Shown here: piece by piece, positions 33,088 to 41,056 of the stretch
How positions within the stretch are numbered: the first letter of the stretch is position 1
How the letters are laid out: each line of letters begins with the position of its first letter
Source of the DNA: Streptomyces coacervatus
Lineage (GTDB): Bacteria; Actinomycetota; Actinomycetes; Streptomycetales; Streptomycetaceae
NCBI RefSeq assembly: GCF_029223485.1
Contig: NZ_JARHTP010000008.1
Coordinates: 186,001-250,000, forward strand
Length of the DNA: 64,000 nt
Direction: 5' to 3'
Made by a program: the position numbers and the translations under genes
Notes under the pieces: model-generated
Seen by the model: the letters and a program-made list of their open reading frames with translations, nothing else
Database searches by the model: none
Told to the model about the DNA's origin: nothing

Positions 33088-34251
33088 TCAGCCGTTGACG
33101 AAGTCCTCGCGGGCCAGCACCCCGGTGTCGGCGTTGTCCGTGAAGACGCCATCGATGCCGGTGGCGAAGTACGTCTTGAAGGCGCCGAAGGGGTCGCCGT
33201 ACGCGTCCACGGCCGTGCCCTTGCGGTACTCCGCCGGCAGGAAGGGGTTCTCGTTGCGCATCGTGTACGGGTGCAGGATCAGGCCGACCTTGTGCGCGTC
33301 GGAGACGAGGGTGGTCGGCGTGGTGAGGTTGCCGTTCGCGTCCTTCGGAATGATCAGGTCGAGGGTCGGGCCGAGACCCTGCGCGTAACCGGCGATCTCC
33401 CTGAGGCCCTTCGGGGTGATGAGGTCGGCTACCGTGCGCGGGTCGCCCGCCTCGACGAAGTCCCAGGGGCGGCTGCTCGCGGTGGACAGGAGCACCACCA
33501 GCGGGTTGTCGACCAGCTTGTTGAGGCGCTGGATGCTGCTCGGCTCGAAGGACTGCAGGATGACCGGCGAGTTCCGTTTGTCCTTGCCGTACTTGTGCAG
33601 CAGCTTGGCGACCCGCTCCTCCAGGCCCAGGCCCAGCTTGCGGAAGTAGGTGGGGTGCTTGGTCTCGGGGTAGATCCAGACCTGCTTGCCGCGCTTGCGG
33701 GTCTGCTCGTCCTGCCACTTCAGGACCTCTTCGAAGGTGGGTATCTCCCAGCGACCGTTGTAGAGGGTGTTGTGCGGGCGATTGGCCGGAATGCGCTCGA
33801 TCGCGCGCAGCGTCTTCAGCTCCGCAAGGGTGAAGTCCTCGGTGAACCAGCCGGTGGTGGAGACGCCGTCCAGCACCTTGGTGGTCTTGCGGTCGGCGAA
33901 CTCGGGATGGTCGGCGACGTTCGTCGTGCCGCCGATCTCCGGCTCGTGACGGCAGACCAGATGGCCGTCCTTGGTGGGGACCAGGTCGCCGGCCTCGACG
34001 ACGTCGGCGCCCAGGTCGAGGGCCAGGTTGTAGGAGCCGAAGGTGTGCTCGGGCCGGTAGCCGCTGGCTCCGCGGTGGCCGATGATCGTCGGCTTGGGCA
34101 GGCTCTTCAGGCCTCCGTTCCCGTATCCGGCGTCCGCGGCTCTCGCCGTACCGGACAGGCCGAGTACGGCTCCGCCCGCACCCAGCACCGCCGCGCCGAG
34201 GAGCGCCCGTCGTCCGGTGCCGCCTGTCTGCTCGATCCCCTGCGTTCCCAT
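33088..34251 (-). CDS. glpQ1: Secreted glycerophosphodiester phosphodiesterase (GlpQ1-like)
   Basis: A protein of 387 residues from the ATG at 34251 (GGGGAGG upstream); a giant frame continuing to 36294 is antisense noise. Tat signal RRALLGAAVLGAGGAVLGLS then ARAADAGYG. GDPD motif IIGHRGASGYRPEHTFGSY (catalytic HR-GA-PEHT), metal ligands ADVVEAGDLVPTKDGHLVCR and His in CRHEPEIGG; late GIDGVFTDNADT. It hydrolyses glycerophosphodiesters to sn-glycerol-3-phosphate outside the cell. In S. coelicolor the homologous glpQ1 is a PhoP target; a repeat array upstream fits that. Confidence 0.92.
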   Translation of the reverse strand: MGTQGIEQTGGTGRRALLGAAVLGAGGAVLGLSGTARAADAGYGNGGLKSLPKPTIIGHRGASGYRPEHTFGSYNLALDLGADVVEAGDLVPTKDGHLVCRHEPEIGGTTNVADHPEFADRKTTKVLDGVSTTGWFTEDFTLAELKTLRAIERIPANRPHNTLYNGRWEIPTFEEVLKWQDEQTRKRGKQVWIYPETKHPTYFRKLGLGLEERVAKLLHKYGKDKRNSPVILQSFEPSSIQRLNKLVDNPLVVLLSTASSRPWDFVEAGDPRTVADLITPKGLREIAGYAQGLGPTLDLIIPKDANGNLTTPTTLVSDAHKVGLILHPYTMRNENPFLPAEYRKGTAVDAYGDPFGAFKTYFATGIDGVFTDNADTGVLAREDFVNG

Positions 34252-34390
34252 GAGCGCCTCCCCTGACGTCGGCTCGATCTCTTCTTTCAGCGGGCCGATC
34301 GTAGGTGCGTGGACATGACGTGAGGGAGGCTTGGGCCGGAACATGCGGGTGACTCGAAATGTCGCTCGCCCGTTCGGCGGCGCGACCTCC

Positions 34391-34470
34391 GTCACATCGT
34401 TCCTGGCTGTTACCGGCAGGCAACATCGCGTCACCGCAGGTAAACCCGCGTCAACAGTGCGTAAGACCTC
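34391..34470. promoter_or_regulatory. Array of GTxAxC heptamers (PHO-box-like) between glpQ1 and plsC
   Basis: GTTCCTG, GTTACCG, GGCAACA, GTCACCG, GTAAACC, GTCAACA and GTAAGAC start at 34399, 34409, 34419, 34430, 34440, 34450 and 34461, giving a 10-11 bp period over about 70 bp. The PhoP direct-repeat unit of Streptomyces is GTTCACC in 11-nt units. These units match only partly, so binding is inference. The remaining 309-bp divergent gap shows no gene. Confidence 0.45.
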
Positions 34471-34560
34471 GATGAACCCGATGTGCAAGACCCCGGGGAC
34501 CGCGAGTATCGTCCTCACCTGCACATACTCATATCGAATCCCTTGACACCGGAGGGCCTG

Positions 34561-35235
34561 TTGTCCCGCTTCGTGCTCATCAAGGCAGTGCTCGGACCGA
34601 TCATGCGCCTGATGTTCCGCCCACGGGTGGAGGGTGCGGAGCACATCCCGGGCGACGGTCCGGTCATCCTGGCCGGCAACCATCTGACCTTCATCGACTC
34701 GATGATCCTGCCGCTCGTGTGCGACCGGCAGGTGTTCTTCATCGGCAAGGACGAGTACGTCACCGGCAAGAGCCTCAAGGGCCGTCTGATGGCCTGGTTC
34801 TTCACCGGCGTCGGCATGATCCCGGTGGACCGCGACGGCGGCCGGGGCGGGGTCGCCGCGCTGATGACCGGGCGGCGGGTGCTGGAGGAGGGCAAGGTCT
34901 TCGGGATCTACCCCGAGGGCACGCGGTCGCCCGACGGGCGGCTGTACCGCGGGCGCACCGGTATCGCGCGGCTGACTCTGATGACGGGGGCGCCTGTTGT
35001 TCCCTTCGCGATGATCGGGACGGACAAGTTGCAGCCGGGCGGGGCGGGTATGCCCCGTCCCGGGAGGGTGACCGTTCGCTTCGGTGAGGCGATGGAGTTC
35101 TCCCGTTACGAGGGGATGGACCGGGATCGGTATGTGTTGCGGGCCGTGACCGACTCTGTGATGGCTGAAGTCATGCGACTGTCCGGCCAGGAATACGTGG
35201 ACATGTATGCGACCAAGGCCAAGGAAGCTGCGTAA
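34561..35235 (+). CDS. 1-acyl-glycerol-3-phosphate acyltransferase-like PlsC protein
   Basis: A protein of 224 residues from a TTG at 34561 with GGAGGG 5 nt upstream; an upstream in-frame ATG lacks such a site. The acyltransferase motifs are AGNHLTFIDSMILPLVC (NHxxxxD), the phosphate-binding IYPEGTRSPDGRLYRGRTG (EGTR) and PVVPFAMIG. It would acylate lysophosphatidate to phosphatidate or a similar glycerolipid at the membrane. The divergent neighbour is GlpQ1, so both concern glycerol phosphate. The plsC start is 309 bp from glpQ1. Confidence 0.9.
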   Translation: MSRFVLIKAVLGPIMRLMFRPRVEGAEHIPGDGPVILAGNHLTFIDSMILPLVCDRQVFFIGKDEYVTGKSLKGRLMAWFFTGVGMIPVDRDGGRGGVAALMTGRRVLEEGKVFGIYPEGTRSPDGRLYRGRTGIARLTLMTGAPVVPFAMIGTDKLQPGGAGMPRPGRVTVRFGEAMEFSRYEGMDRDRYVLRAVTDSVMAEVMRLSGQEYVDMYATKAKEAA

Positions 35236-35261
35236 GGGTTCGTTGTCGGGTGCGGGTTGTC

Positions 35262-35291
35262 TGTGGCTGGTCGCGCAGTTCCCCGCGCCCC
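35262..35291. repeat. Inverted copy of the 30-bp dispersed repeat
   Basis: An exact reverse complement of 178-207 (starting TGTGGCTGGTCGCGCAGTTC). It fills the short gap between the convergent plsC-like and MFS genes; the MFS stop codon begins at its last base. It may function as a bidirectional terminator. Confidence 0.9.
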
Positions 35292-36815
35292 TTAAAGGGC
35301 GGTGTCCAGCCGTTGGTCTCGCAGCATGAACCATGCTGCCGCCGCCGTCGCCAGCAAGACCGCCGCGCCCACGCCCGCTGCGACGCCGAGGCCGTTGACG
35401 AAGGCTTCTTGAGCAGAGGTCAGCATCTCCTGCGCCGCCTGCGCCGGCATGCCCGCCGCCGCCTCCACCGCGCCGCCCAGTGACTCGTGTGCCCCGGCCG
35501 GAGTTCCCGCCGGAGCGGTGAAGCCCCGGTAGACGCCCGTCACGATCGAGCCCAGGATGGCGATTCCGAGCGCCGCGCCCAGTTCGTACGCCGTTTCCGA
35601 GACCGCCGATGCTGCGCCCGCCTGTTCCTTCGGTACGGCGGAGAGGATGACGTCGGCCGTCAGTGTGAAGGAGAAGCCGGCGCCGACTCCGACGACCAGG
35701 AGGGCGGTGCCGAGGAGCGGGTAGCCGGTCGACCGGTCGATCACGGTCAGGGCCGCCAGGGCGAGACCCACCGCTGCCAGGCCGCCCGATACGACCGCCC
35801 GTACGGAGAAGCGACGGGCCGCGCGCCCGGCGACCAGACCCGCCGCCACCGCGCCCACCGCGGCGGGCAGTTCGGCCAGGCCCGCCTCGAACGGGCGCCT
35901 GCCCTGGACGAGTTGCAGGTACTGGGAGAGGAAGAAGACCAGACCGGAGAGGCCGAGGATGGTCAGCAGGTCGGCCAGGACGGCGGCGCTGAAGCCGCGG
36001 TTGCTGAACAGTCGCATGTCCAACAGGGGGGTGGGGAGCGTGAGTTGGCGGCGGATGAACCAGTACAGGGCCGCCGCACCCAGTGCGCCCGCGGCGAGCG
36101 TCGGCCACTCGAAGCCGTGTGTCGCGGCCTCCTTGACCGCGTAGACGATGGCGATCACACCGACCAGGGACAGGGCGACGCTGGTCAGGTCCCACGGGCC
36201 GGGGTTGGGGTTGCGGGACTCGGGGAGGGTTCGGATGCCGACCAGGACCAGGACCGCCATCACCGGCAGGTTGATCAGGAAGACCGAGCCCCACCAGAAG
36301 TGTTCGAGCAGGAAGCCGCCTGTTATCGGGCCGATCGCCGTGCCCGCGGAGGCCGTCGCGCCCCAGATGCCGACCGCGAGGCTGCGTTCGCGCGGGTCGT
36401 GGAAGAGGTTGCGGATCAGGGCGAGGGTGGCGGGCATGAGGGTGGCGCCCGCGACGCCGAGCAGGGCGCGGGCGAGGATCATCAACTCCGGTGTCGTTGC
36501 ATAGGCGTTGAGGATGGATATCACGCCGAACGCCGTGGCGCCGCCGAGCAGGATCCGCTTGCGGCCGATGCGGTCGCCGAGGCTGCCCATCGACACCAGC
36601 AGACCGGCGATGACGAACGAATACACGTCGCCGATCCAGAGCAGCTGGGTGCCGGACGGCTTGAGGTCCTCGCTGATGTAGGGGGTCGCGAGACCGAGGA
36701 CGGTCGCGTCGACGGCCACCAGCAGCACGGCGAGCACCAGGACGGAGAGCGCGAGCCAGCGGCCCGGGCGCTTCACCGCCTCGGTCGTGGTCGCCGGCTG
36801 CAGGGTGCTGGTCAT
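35292..36815 (-). CDS. MFS drug exporter (DHA2, 14-TM)
   Basis: A protein of 507 residues from the ATG at 36815 (GAGAGAGG upstream). Motif A-like region MGSLGDRIGRKRILLGGATA and motif C-like GVAGATLMPATLALIRNLF and GWGATASAGTAIGPITGGF-like sequence identify the DHA2/EmrB-QacA class with 14 helices. Drug/H+ antiport is expected; substrates unknown. The ATG overlaps the stop of the tetR gene by 4 bp, so the regulator gene and pump gene form one operon, which is unusual for TetR systems that are often divergent. The regulator's operator lies directly before the operon. Confidence 0.92.
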   Translation of the reverse strand: MTSTLQPATTTEAVKRPGRWLALSVLVLAVLLVAVDATVLGLATPYISEDLKPSGTQLLWIGDVYSFVIAGLLVSMGSLGDRIGRKRILLGGATAFGVISILNAYATTPELMILARALLGVAGATLMPATLALIRNLFHDPRERSLAVGIWGATASAGTAIGPITGGFLLEHFWWGSVFLINLPVMAVLVLVGIRTLPESRNPNPGPWDLTSVALSLVGVIAIVYAVKEAATHGFEWPTLAAGALGAAALYWFIRRQLTLPTPLLDMRLFSNRGFSAAVLADLLTILGLSGLVFFLSQYLQLVQGRRPFEAGLAELPAAVGAVAAGLVAGRAARRFSVRAVVSGGLAAVGLALAALTVIDRSTGYPLLGTALLVVGVGAGFSFTLTADVILSAVPKEQAGAASAVSETAYELGAALGIAILGSIVTGVYRGFTAPAGTPAGAHESLGGAVEAAAGMPAQAAQEMLTSAQEAFVNGLGVAAGVGAAVLLATAAAAWFMLRDQRLDTAL

Positions 36816-37360
36816 GATTCCTCTCTCCGTAGCGCGCCGCCGAGCAACAGCTCGGCGATCATGTGGGTGAAGTCCTTGGGGGCGACGCGGCCGTCCTGCA
36901 TGGCCCAGGCGCACGAGGCGATCAGCCCGTAGAGCGCCTCGGTGAGCCAGACAGGGCTGAGGTCGATCCGGAACTCGCCTGCCTGCTGCCCGCGCACGAA
37001 CACCGCACCGATACGGGTGTCGAGCCGCAACCAGCCGGCGTGCTGGTCGGATTCCCAGAGCTGGTGCTCGCCGTACAGGAAGGCGAGCAGGCCGGCGGCG
37101 GGCTGGATCTCGCCCACCAGCCTGCGCACGGCCTCGCTCGCGGATCCCTCGTCCAGCCGGGCCGCGTCGAGAGCCGCCTCGCACTCCGCGATGCCGAGCG
37201 ACTCCAGTGCCCGGACGAGCGCGTCGCGGCCCGCGAAGTGGCGGTGCAGGGTGGCGCGGCTGATCCCGGCGGCCTTGGCGACCTCATCCATCGTCGCGGT
37301 GGACTTGCGGGTCAGCAGGGTCGCGGCGGTGCGGAGTACGTGGTCGCGGTCGACAGCCAT
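36812..37360 (-). CDS. TetR-family repressor of the MFS operon
   Basis: A protein of 182 residues from the ATG at 37360; an in-frame ATG at 37378 would abut the operator. N-terminal helix-turn-helix: MDEVAKAAGISRATLHRHFA (ATLHRHF recognition helix, residues about 24-43). C-terminal all-helical ligand-binding domain with WESDQHAGWLRLDTRIGAVF. It is translationally coupled to the pump gene (4-bp overlap) and preceded by a palindrome, so it probably represses the operon until its ligand binds. Confidence 0.92.
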   Translation of the reverse strand: MAVDRDHVLRTAATLLTRKSTATMDEVAKAAGISRATLHRHFAGRDALVRALESLGIAECEAALDAARLDEGSASEAVRRLVGEIQPAAGLLAFLYGEHQLWESDQHAGWLRLDTRIGAVFVRGQQAGEFRIDLSPVWLTEALYGLIASCAWAMQDGRVAPKDFTHMIAELLLGGALRREES

Positions 37361-37378
37361 GAGACAACCATAGACCAC

Positions 37379-37398
37379 ATGAGACAGACGTGTCTCAT
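37379..37398 (-). promoter_or_regulatory. TetR operator palindrome
   Basis: ATGAGACA-GACG-TGTCTCAT is a 20-bp inverted repeat with perfect 8-bp arms, 19 bp before the tetR start codon. GTCTCA half-sites also occur within 20 bp on each side. A CATAAT -10-like box (minus strand 37401-37396) overlaps it, so repressor binding would block transcription. Confidence 0.85.
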
Positions 37399-37446
37399 TA
37401 TGGGCGCGTGCGTCTCACTCGTGAGGTGGGGCATGAGCCGGGATTT

Positions 37447-38418
37447 TCAGTGCCAGGGCAGCCGGCCGCGCGTCTCCCAGTACGCCCGCGGATCCTCCAC
37501 CAGCGCGGCGAGGCGGGTCAGCTGGTCCTCGTCCAGGTCCACGACCGCCGCATGCAGGTTGGAGGCGAGCTGGGTGGCGGTCGCCGCGCCGGAGAGGACG
37601 ACTCCGGCCCAAGGCTGCCGCAGAATCACGGCGAGGGCGACCGCGTCGCAGCCGAGAGACGTTTCTGCGGCTACGGCCTTCAGGGCGTCCGGTGCGTACG
37701 GGTCCGCGAGGCGGCCGTTGGCCATGCCCTCCTTGACGATCACCGTGAGCCCGGCGTCGTGCGCCTCAGCGAGGGCGGGGGCGGCCGAGGTCTCCAGGGC
37801 GTTGTAGGTGGACTGGACGGTACGGAAGAGGGGTTCGCCCTCGACCGTCACGGCGAGGGCGGCGCGGATGGCGTCGGCCTGGGCCGGGCCGCTGGTGGAG
37901 AAGCCGATGGTGGTGCCCTGGGCGGCCGCCTCCGCCAGCTTGGCGTGGAGTTCCTTGTCGGTGAGGGCCGGACTGTCGGGGGTCACCGAATGGATCTGGT
38001 AGAGGTCGAGTCGGTCGCCGAGGAGGGCGGCGGTTTCGGCGCGCTGACGCTCGTAGGTCTTCAGGCTGTGGTCCTTGACCTCGTGCGTCTCGGCGTCCGC
38101 CGACCAGCCGGCAGTGTAGGTGTAGCCCCACTTGCTGCCTACGACGATGTCGTCGATGTCGGGGCGGGCGTGCAGCCAGTCGGCGAGGAACTCCTCGGAG
38201 CGGCCGTAGGAGCGGGCTGCGTCGAAGTAGCGGACGCCTTGGGCGTAGGCGGCGTCGAGGAGTTCGTGGGTGCGGGTGCGCATCGCCTCGGCGCTGCGGT
38301 TCTCTCCGAGGTCCTGGTCGCGGCCGAGGTTGATGTAGCCGGGGCGGCCGACCGCGGCGAGGCCGAGGCCGATGTGCGCGGTGGGCGTGGTCGCGGCGGC
38401 CAGGCGACTGAACGGCAT
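37447..38418 (-). CDS. Aldo/keto reductase
   Basis: A protein of 323 residues. It has the NADPH-dependent aldo/keto reductase barrel with catalytic-tetrad pieces YFDAARSYGRSEEFL (D and Y), VVGSKWGYTYTAGW (K) and LDLYQIHSVTPDSPAL (H). The last quarter, with VILRQPWAGVVLSGAATATQ and QLASNLHAAVVDLDEDQLTR, is the NADP-binding end. Substrate unknown. A dispersed inverted repeat lies downstream on its promoter side. Confidence 0.88.
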   Translation of the reverse strand: MPFSRLAAATTPTAHIGLGLAAVGRPGYINLGRDQDLGENRSAEAMRTRTHELLDAAYAQGVRYFDAARSYGRSEEFLADWLHARPDIDDIVVGSKWGYTYTAGWSADAETHEVKDHSLKTYERQRAETAALLGDRLDLYQIHSVTPDSPALTDKELHAKLAEAAAQGTTIGFSTSGPAQADAIRAALAVTVEGEPLFRTVQSTYNALETSAAPALAEAHDAGLTVIVKEGMANGRLADPYAPDALKAVAAETSLGCDAVALAVILRQPWAGVVLSGAATATQLASNLHAAVVDLDEDQLTRLAALVEDPRAYWETRGRLPWH

Positions 38419-38494
38419 CGGGTGCTCCCTGCACGATCGGCGGCGGGCGGATCCCGCACCAATCTACCCAGCCCCGTGCGGTTCAGCCCGCCCC

Positions 38495-38582
38495 AGGGCC
38501 TGTCCGGCGGATCAGCTCGGCGTCGCGGGCCAGCCGACGAGCGCGGTCTCCTGCAGCCGACCTGATCCGCCGGACAGGCCCT
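38495..38582. repeat. 88-bp element with 21-bp terminal inverted repeats
   Basis: AGGGCCTGTCCGGCGGATCAG (38495-38515) is repeated inverted as its exact complement (38562-38582), with 46 bp between. The right arm overlaps the stop codon of the lipase gene. The arms match a family of small inverted-repeat elements that I recall as frequent between Streptomyces genes; it may be a small MITE or a terminator. Confidence 0.85.
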
Positions 38583-39399
38583 AGACGCAGCGCGGCACGA
38601 AGGTCGGGTCGGCCGGTCCGTTCCGCTGCAATGCATTGAGCACCCATTGCTCGACCAGCGGGGACTTGGGTGCCTGGTCGTGCTCGGTGGTGTCGAGCGG
38701 GCAGCGGTCCTGGAGGAGGACGTTGGTCACATACGAGTCCGGGCCGTTGAGGAAGGCGCTGGTGTACGGCACCACGACCTCGTCGCACTTGGTGGCGATG
38801 GCCGTGTAATCGGGGCCCACCGGGGTCTCCGGCGCGGAGTTGAGCTTCTGCAGGAAGTCCGAGCCGGCGGTCTGGTCGACGCAGGACGGGCAGACGGTGG
38901 CGCCGGCCGCGAGGGCGAGCGGGTTGGTGGTGCCGTGGTTGGAGGGCACGATGCCGACGAGGTCGTCGACCTTGGTCGCGCCGCCGAGGAACTTGACGTA
39001 GTAGCGGGGCATCATGCCGCCCTGGCTGTGGCCCACGATGTCGACCTTCTTGGCGCCGGTGGCGCCGAGCACGGCGTTCACGAAATCGCGCAGTTCCGCT
39101 GCCGAGTCGGGGATCGGGGCGGTCTCCAGGCCTCCGTACTCGAAGGAGAAGACGCAGTAGCCGGCGTCCGCGAGCGCGGGCGAGAGGGTGAGCCAGTTCT
39201 CGTACGAGGTCTTGAACGTGCCGTTGACCAGCACCACGGGCTGCGGGTGGGCCGAGTCCGGCTTGCAGGACCAGTTGTTCGCGCCGGGTGGCGGGGTGTC
39301 GGCGGCGCCCGCGGAGGGCGTGAGGCCGAGCGCGCAGAGCGCCGCGACGGCGGTGACGGCGAGGAGGCGGACAGTTCGTCTTGTACGACTTGCGCGCAT
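38581..39399 (-). CDS. Secreted lipase/esterase, alpha/beta-hydrolase fold
   Basis: A protein of 272 residues from the ATG at 39399 (AAAGGGA upstream). It has a Sec signal peptide (RTVRLLAVTAVAALCALGL, then SAGAADTPPPG). Nucleophile elbow VDIVGHSQGGMMPRYYVKFL (GHSQG), oxyanion part PVVLVNGTFKTSYENWLTLS, and Cys pairs (CPSC, C-terminal RCV) suggest disulfides. It resembles the LipA/LipB-type bacterial lipases of Streptomyces, which hydrolyse acylglycerols outside the cell. The 3' end coincides with an inverted-repeat element. It is monocistronic. Confidence 0.87.
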   Translation of the reverse strand: MRASRTRRTVRLLAVTAVAALCALGLTPSAGAADTPPPGANNWSCKPDSAHPQPVVLVNGTFKTSYENWLTLSPALADAGYCVFSFEYGGLETAPIPDSAAELRDFVNAVLGATGAKKVDIVGHSQGGMMPRYYVKFLGGATKVDDLVGIVPSNHGTTNPLALAAGATVCPSCVDQTAGSDFLQKLNSAPETPVGPDYTAIATKCDEVVVPYTSAFLNGPDSYVTNVLLQDRCPLDTTEHDQAPKSPLVEQWVLNALQRNGPADPTFVPRCV

Positions 39400-39542
39400 G
39401 ACGTCCCTTTCATGCTCGGCTGAGATCCAACCGGCGTTCGACAATGTCGACCGGTGAGCGGAATGGTTACCTCCGAGTAAGATCAAGTCAAGGTTTCGGC
39501 CAGTGGCCGATTTCTTACCGTTACCGGGCCGACCGGGCAGCA

Positions 39543-39574
39543 CGAAGGGCCCGGACACAGGTCCGGGCCCTTCG
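39543..39574. terminator. Terminator downstream of argH
   Basis: A 14-bp perfect stem (CGAAGGGCCCGGAC / GTCCGGGCCCTTCG) with ACAG loop lies 16 bp past the argH stop. Confidence 0.88.
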
Positions 39575-39589
39575 CAGCGATCGAACGGG

Positions 39590-41020
39590 TCAGCCCTTCT
39601 TGGCCGTTGCCCACACGTGCTGTGCCGCCACGTCCGCCTTCATCTCTGCCAGCTGGATCGCCACCGCGCTCGGGGCCGTACCTCCGCGGCCGTTGCGGGA
39701 AGCCAGGGCGCCGGGCACATTCAGGACCGTCCGTACCTCGGGGGTCAGATGGGCGGAGATCTTCGCGAACTGGTCGTCCGTCAGCTCGTCGAGTTCCTTG
39801 CCCTCGGCCTCCGCGGCCTTGACGCACTCGCCGGCGACCTCGTGGGCGACCCGGAAGGGGACGCCCTGCTTGACCAGCCACTCGGCGACGTCGGTGGCGA
39901 GGGAGAAGCCGGCCGGGGCCAGCTCCTCCATGCGCTCGCGGTGCACGGTGAGCGTCGCCATCATGCCGGTGAAGGCCGGGAGCAGGAGCTCAAGCTGGTC
40001 GATGGAGTCGAAGACCGGCTCCTTGTCCTCCTGGAGGTCGCGGTTGTACGCGAGCGGGAGGGCCTTGAGGGTGGCCATGAGGCCGGTGAGGTTGCCGATC
40101 AGGCGACCGCTCTTGCCGCGCGCCAGTTCCGCGATGTCCGGGTTCTTCTTCTGCGGCATGATCGACGAGCCCGTGGAGAAGGCGTCGTGCAGGGTCACGA
40201 AGGAGAACTCCTTCGTGTTCCAGATGATGATCTCCTCGGCGATCCGGGAGATGTTGACGCCGATCATCGCCGTGATGAAGACGAACTCCGCCACGAAGTC
40301 GCGGGACGCCGTGCCGTCGATGGAGTTGCCGACGCTGCCGTGCTCGAAGCCGAGGTCCTTCGCCACCGCCTCGGGGTCCAGTCCGAGGCTGCTGCCCGCG
40401 AGGGCGCCCGAGCCGTACGGCGAGACCGCTGTGCGCTCGTCCCACTGGCGCAGGCGCTCGGCGTCCCGGGACAGGGACTGCACATGTGCGAGGACGTGGT
40501 GGGCGAACAGGACCGGCTGGGCGTGCTGGAGGTGGGTGCGGCCGGGCATCGCCACGTTCGGATGGGCCTCCGCCAGGCCGATCAGGGCGTCCTGGAGATC
40601 GGCGATCAGACCGCCGATGGTGCGGGCGTGGTCGCGCAGGCACATGCGGAACAGCGTCGCGACCTGGTCGTTGCGGGAGCGGCCGGCGCGGAGTTTGCCA
40701 CCCAGGTCCGGGCCGAGGCGCTCCAGGAGGCCCCGTTCCAGGGCGGTGTGGACGTCCTCGTCGGCGATCGTGCCCACGAAGGAGCCGTCGGCGACGTCGG
40801 CTTCGAGCTGGTCGAGCCCGGCGATCATGCGCTGAAGCTCGTCCTCGGTGAGAAGCCCCGCCTTGTTCAGCACGCGCGCGTGCGCACGCGAACCGGCGAT
40901 GTCGTACGGCGCGAGTCGCCAGTCGAAGTGGACGGACGCGGACAGCTTCGCCAGGGCCTCGGCGGGACCGTCGGCGAAACGGGCGCCCCAGAGCCGTACG
41001 TCACCGCTGTTGCTGCTCAC
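39590..41020 (-). CDS. argH: Argininosuccinate lyase
   Basis: A protein of 476 residues with the fumarase/aspartase superfamily signature GSSIMPQKKNPDIAELARGK (residues about 281-300), plus TVGGLIADLQ-type helices, SRNDQVATLFRMCLRDHART and GRTHLQHAQPVLFAHHVLAH (catalytic His). Cleaves argininosuccinate to arginine and fumarate. It is 36 bp after argG and likely in the same operon. A GGAGCAACGC stretch precedes the ATG. Confidence 0.97.
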   Translation of the reverse strand: MSSNSGDVRLWGARFADGPAEALAKLSASVHFDWRLAPYDIAGSRAHARVLNKAGLLTEDELQRMIAGLDQLEADVADGSFVGTIADEDVHTALERGLLERLGPDLGGKLRAGRSRNDQVATLFRMCLRDHARTIGGLIADLQDALIGLAEAHPNVAMPGRTHLQHAQPVLFAHHVLAHVQSLSRDAERLRQWDERTAVSPYGSGALAGSSLGLDPEAVAKDLGFEHGSVGNSIDGTASRDFVAEFVFITAMIGVNISRIAEEIIIWNTKEFSFVTLHDAFSTGSSIMPQKKNPDIAELARGKSGRLIGNLTGLMATLKALPLAYNRDLQEDKEPVFDSIDQLELLLPAFTGMMATLTVHRERMEELAPAGFSLATDVAEWLVKQGVPFRVAHEVAGECVKAAEAEGKELDELTDDQFAKISAHLTPEVRTVLNVPGALASRNGRGGTAPSAVAIQLAEMKADVAAQHVWATAKKG

Positions 41021-41056
41021 TTGCGTTGCTCCTAGAGAGGGTTGGTCGGGGTACGC

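Noticed and set aside
33088..36294. One 1068-residue protein covering GlpQ1 and further upstream
   Set aside because: The first 680 residues are antisense to plsC and the MFS gene; GlpQ1 starts at 34251 with a good ribosome-binding site and signal peptide.
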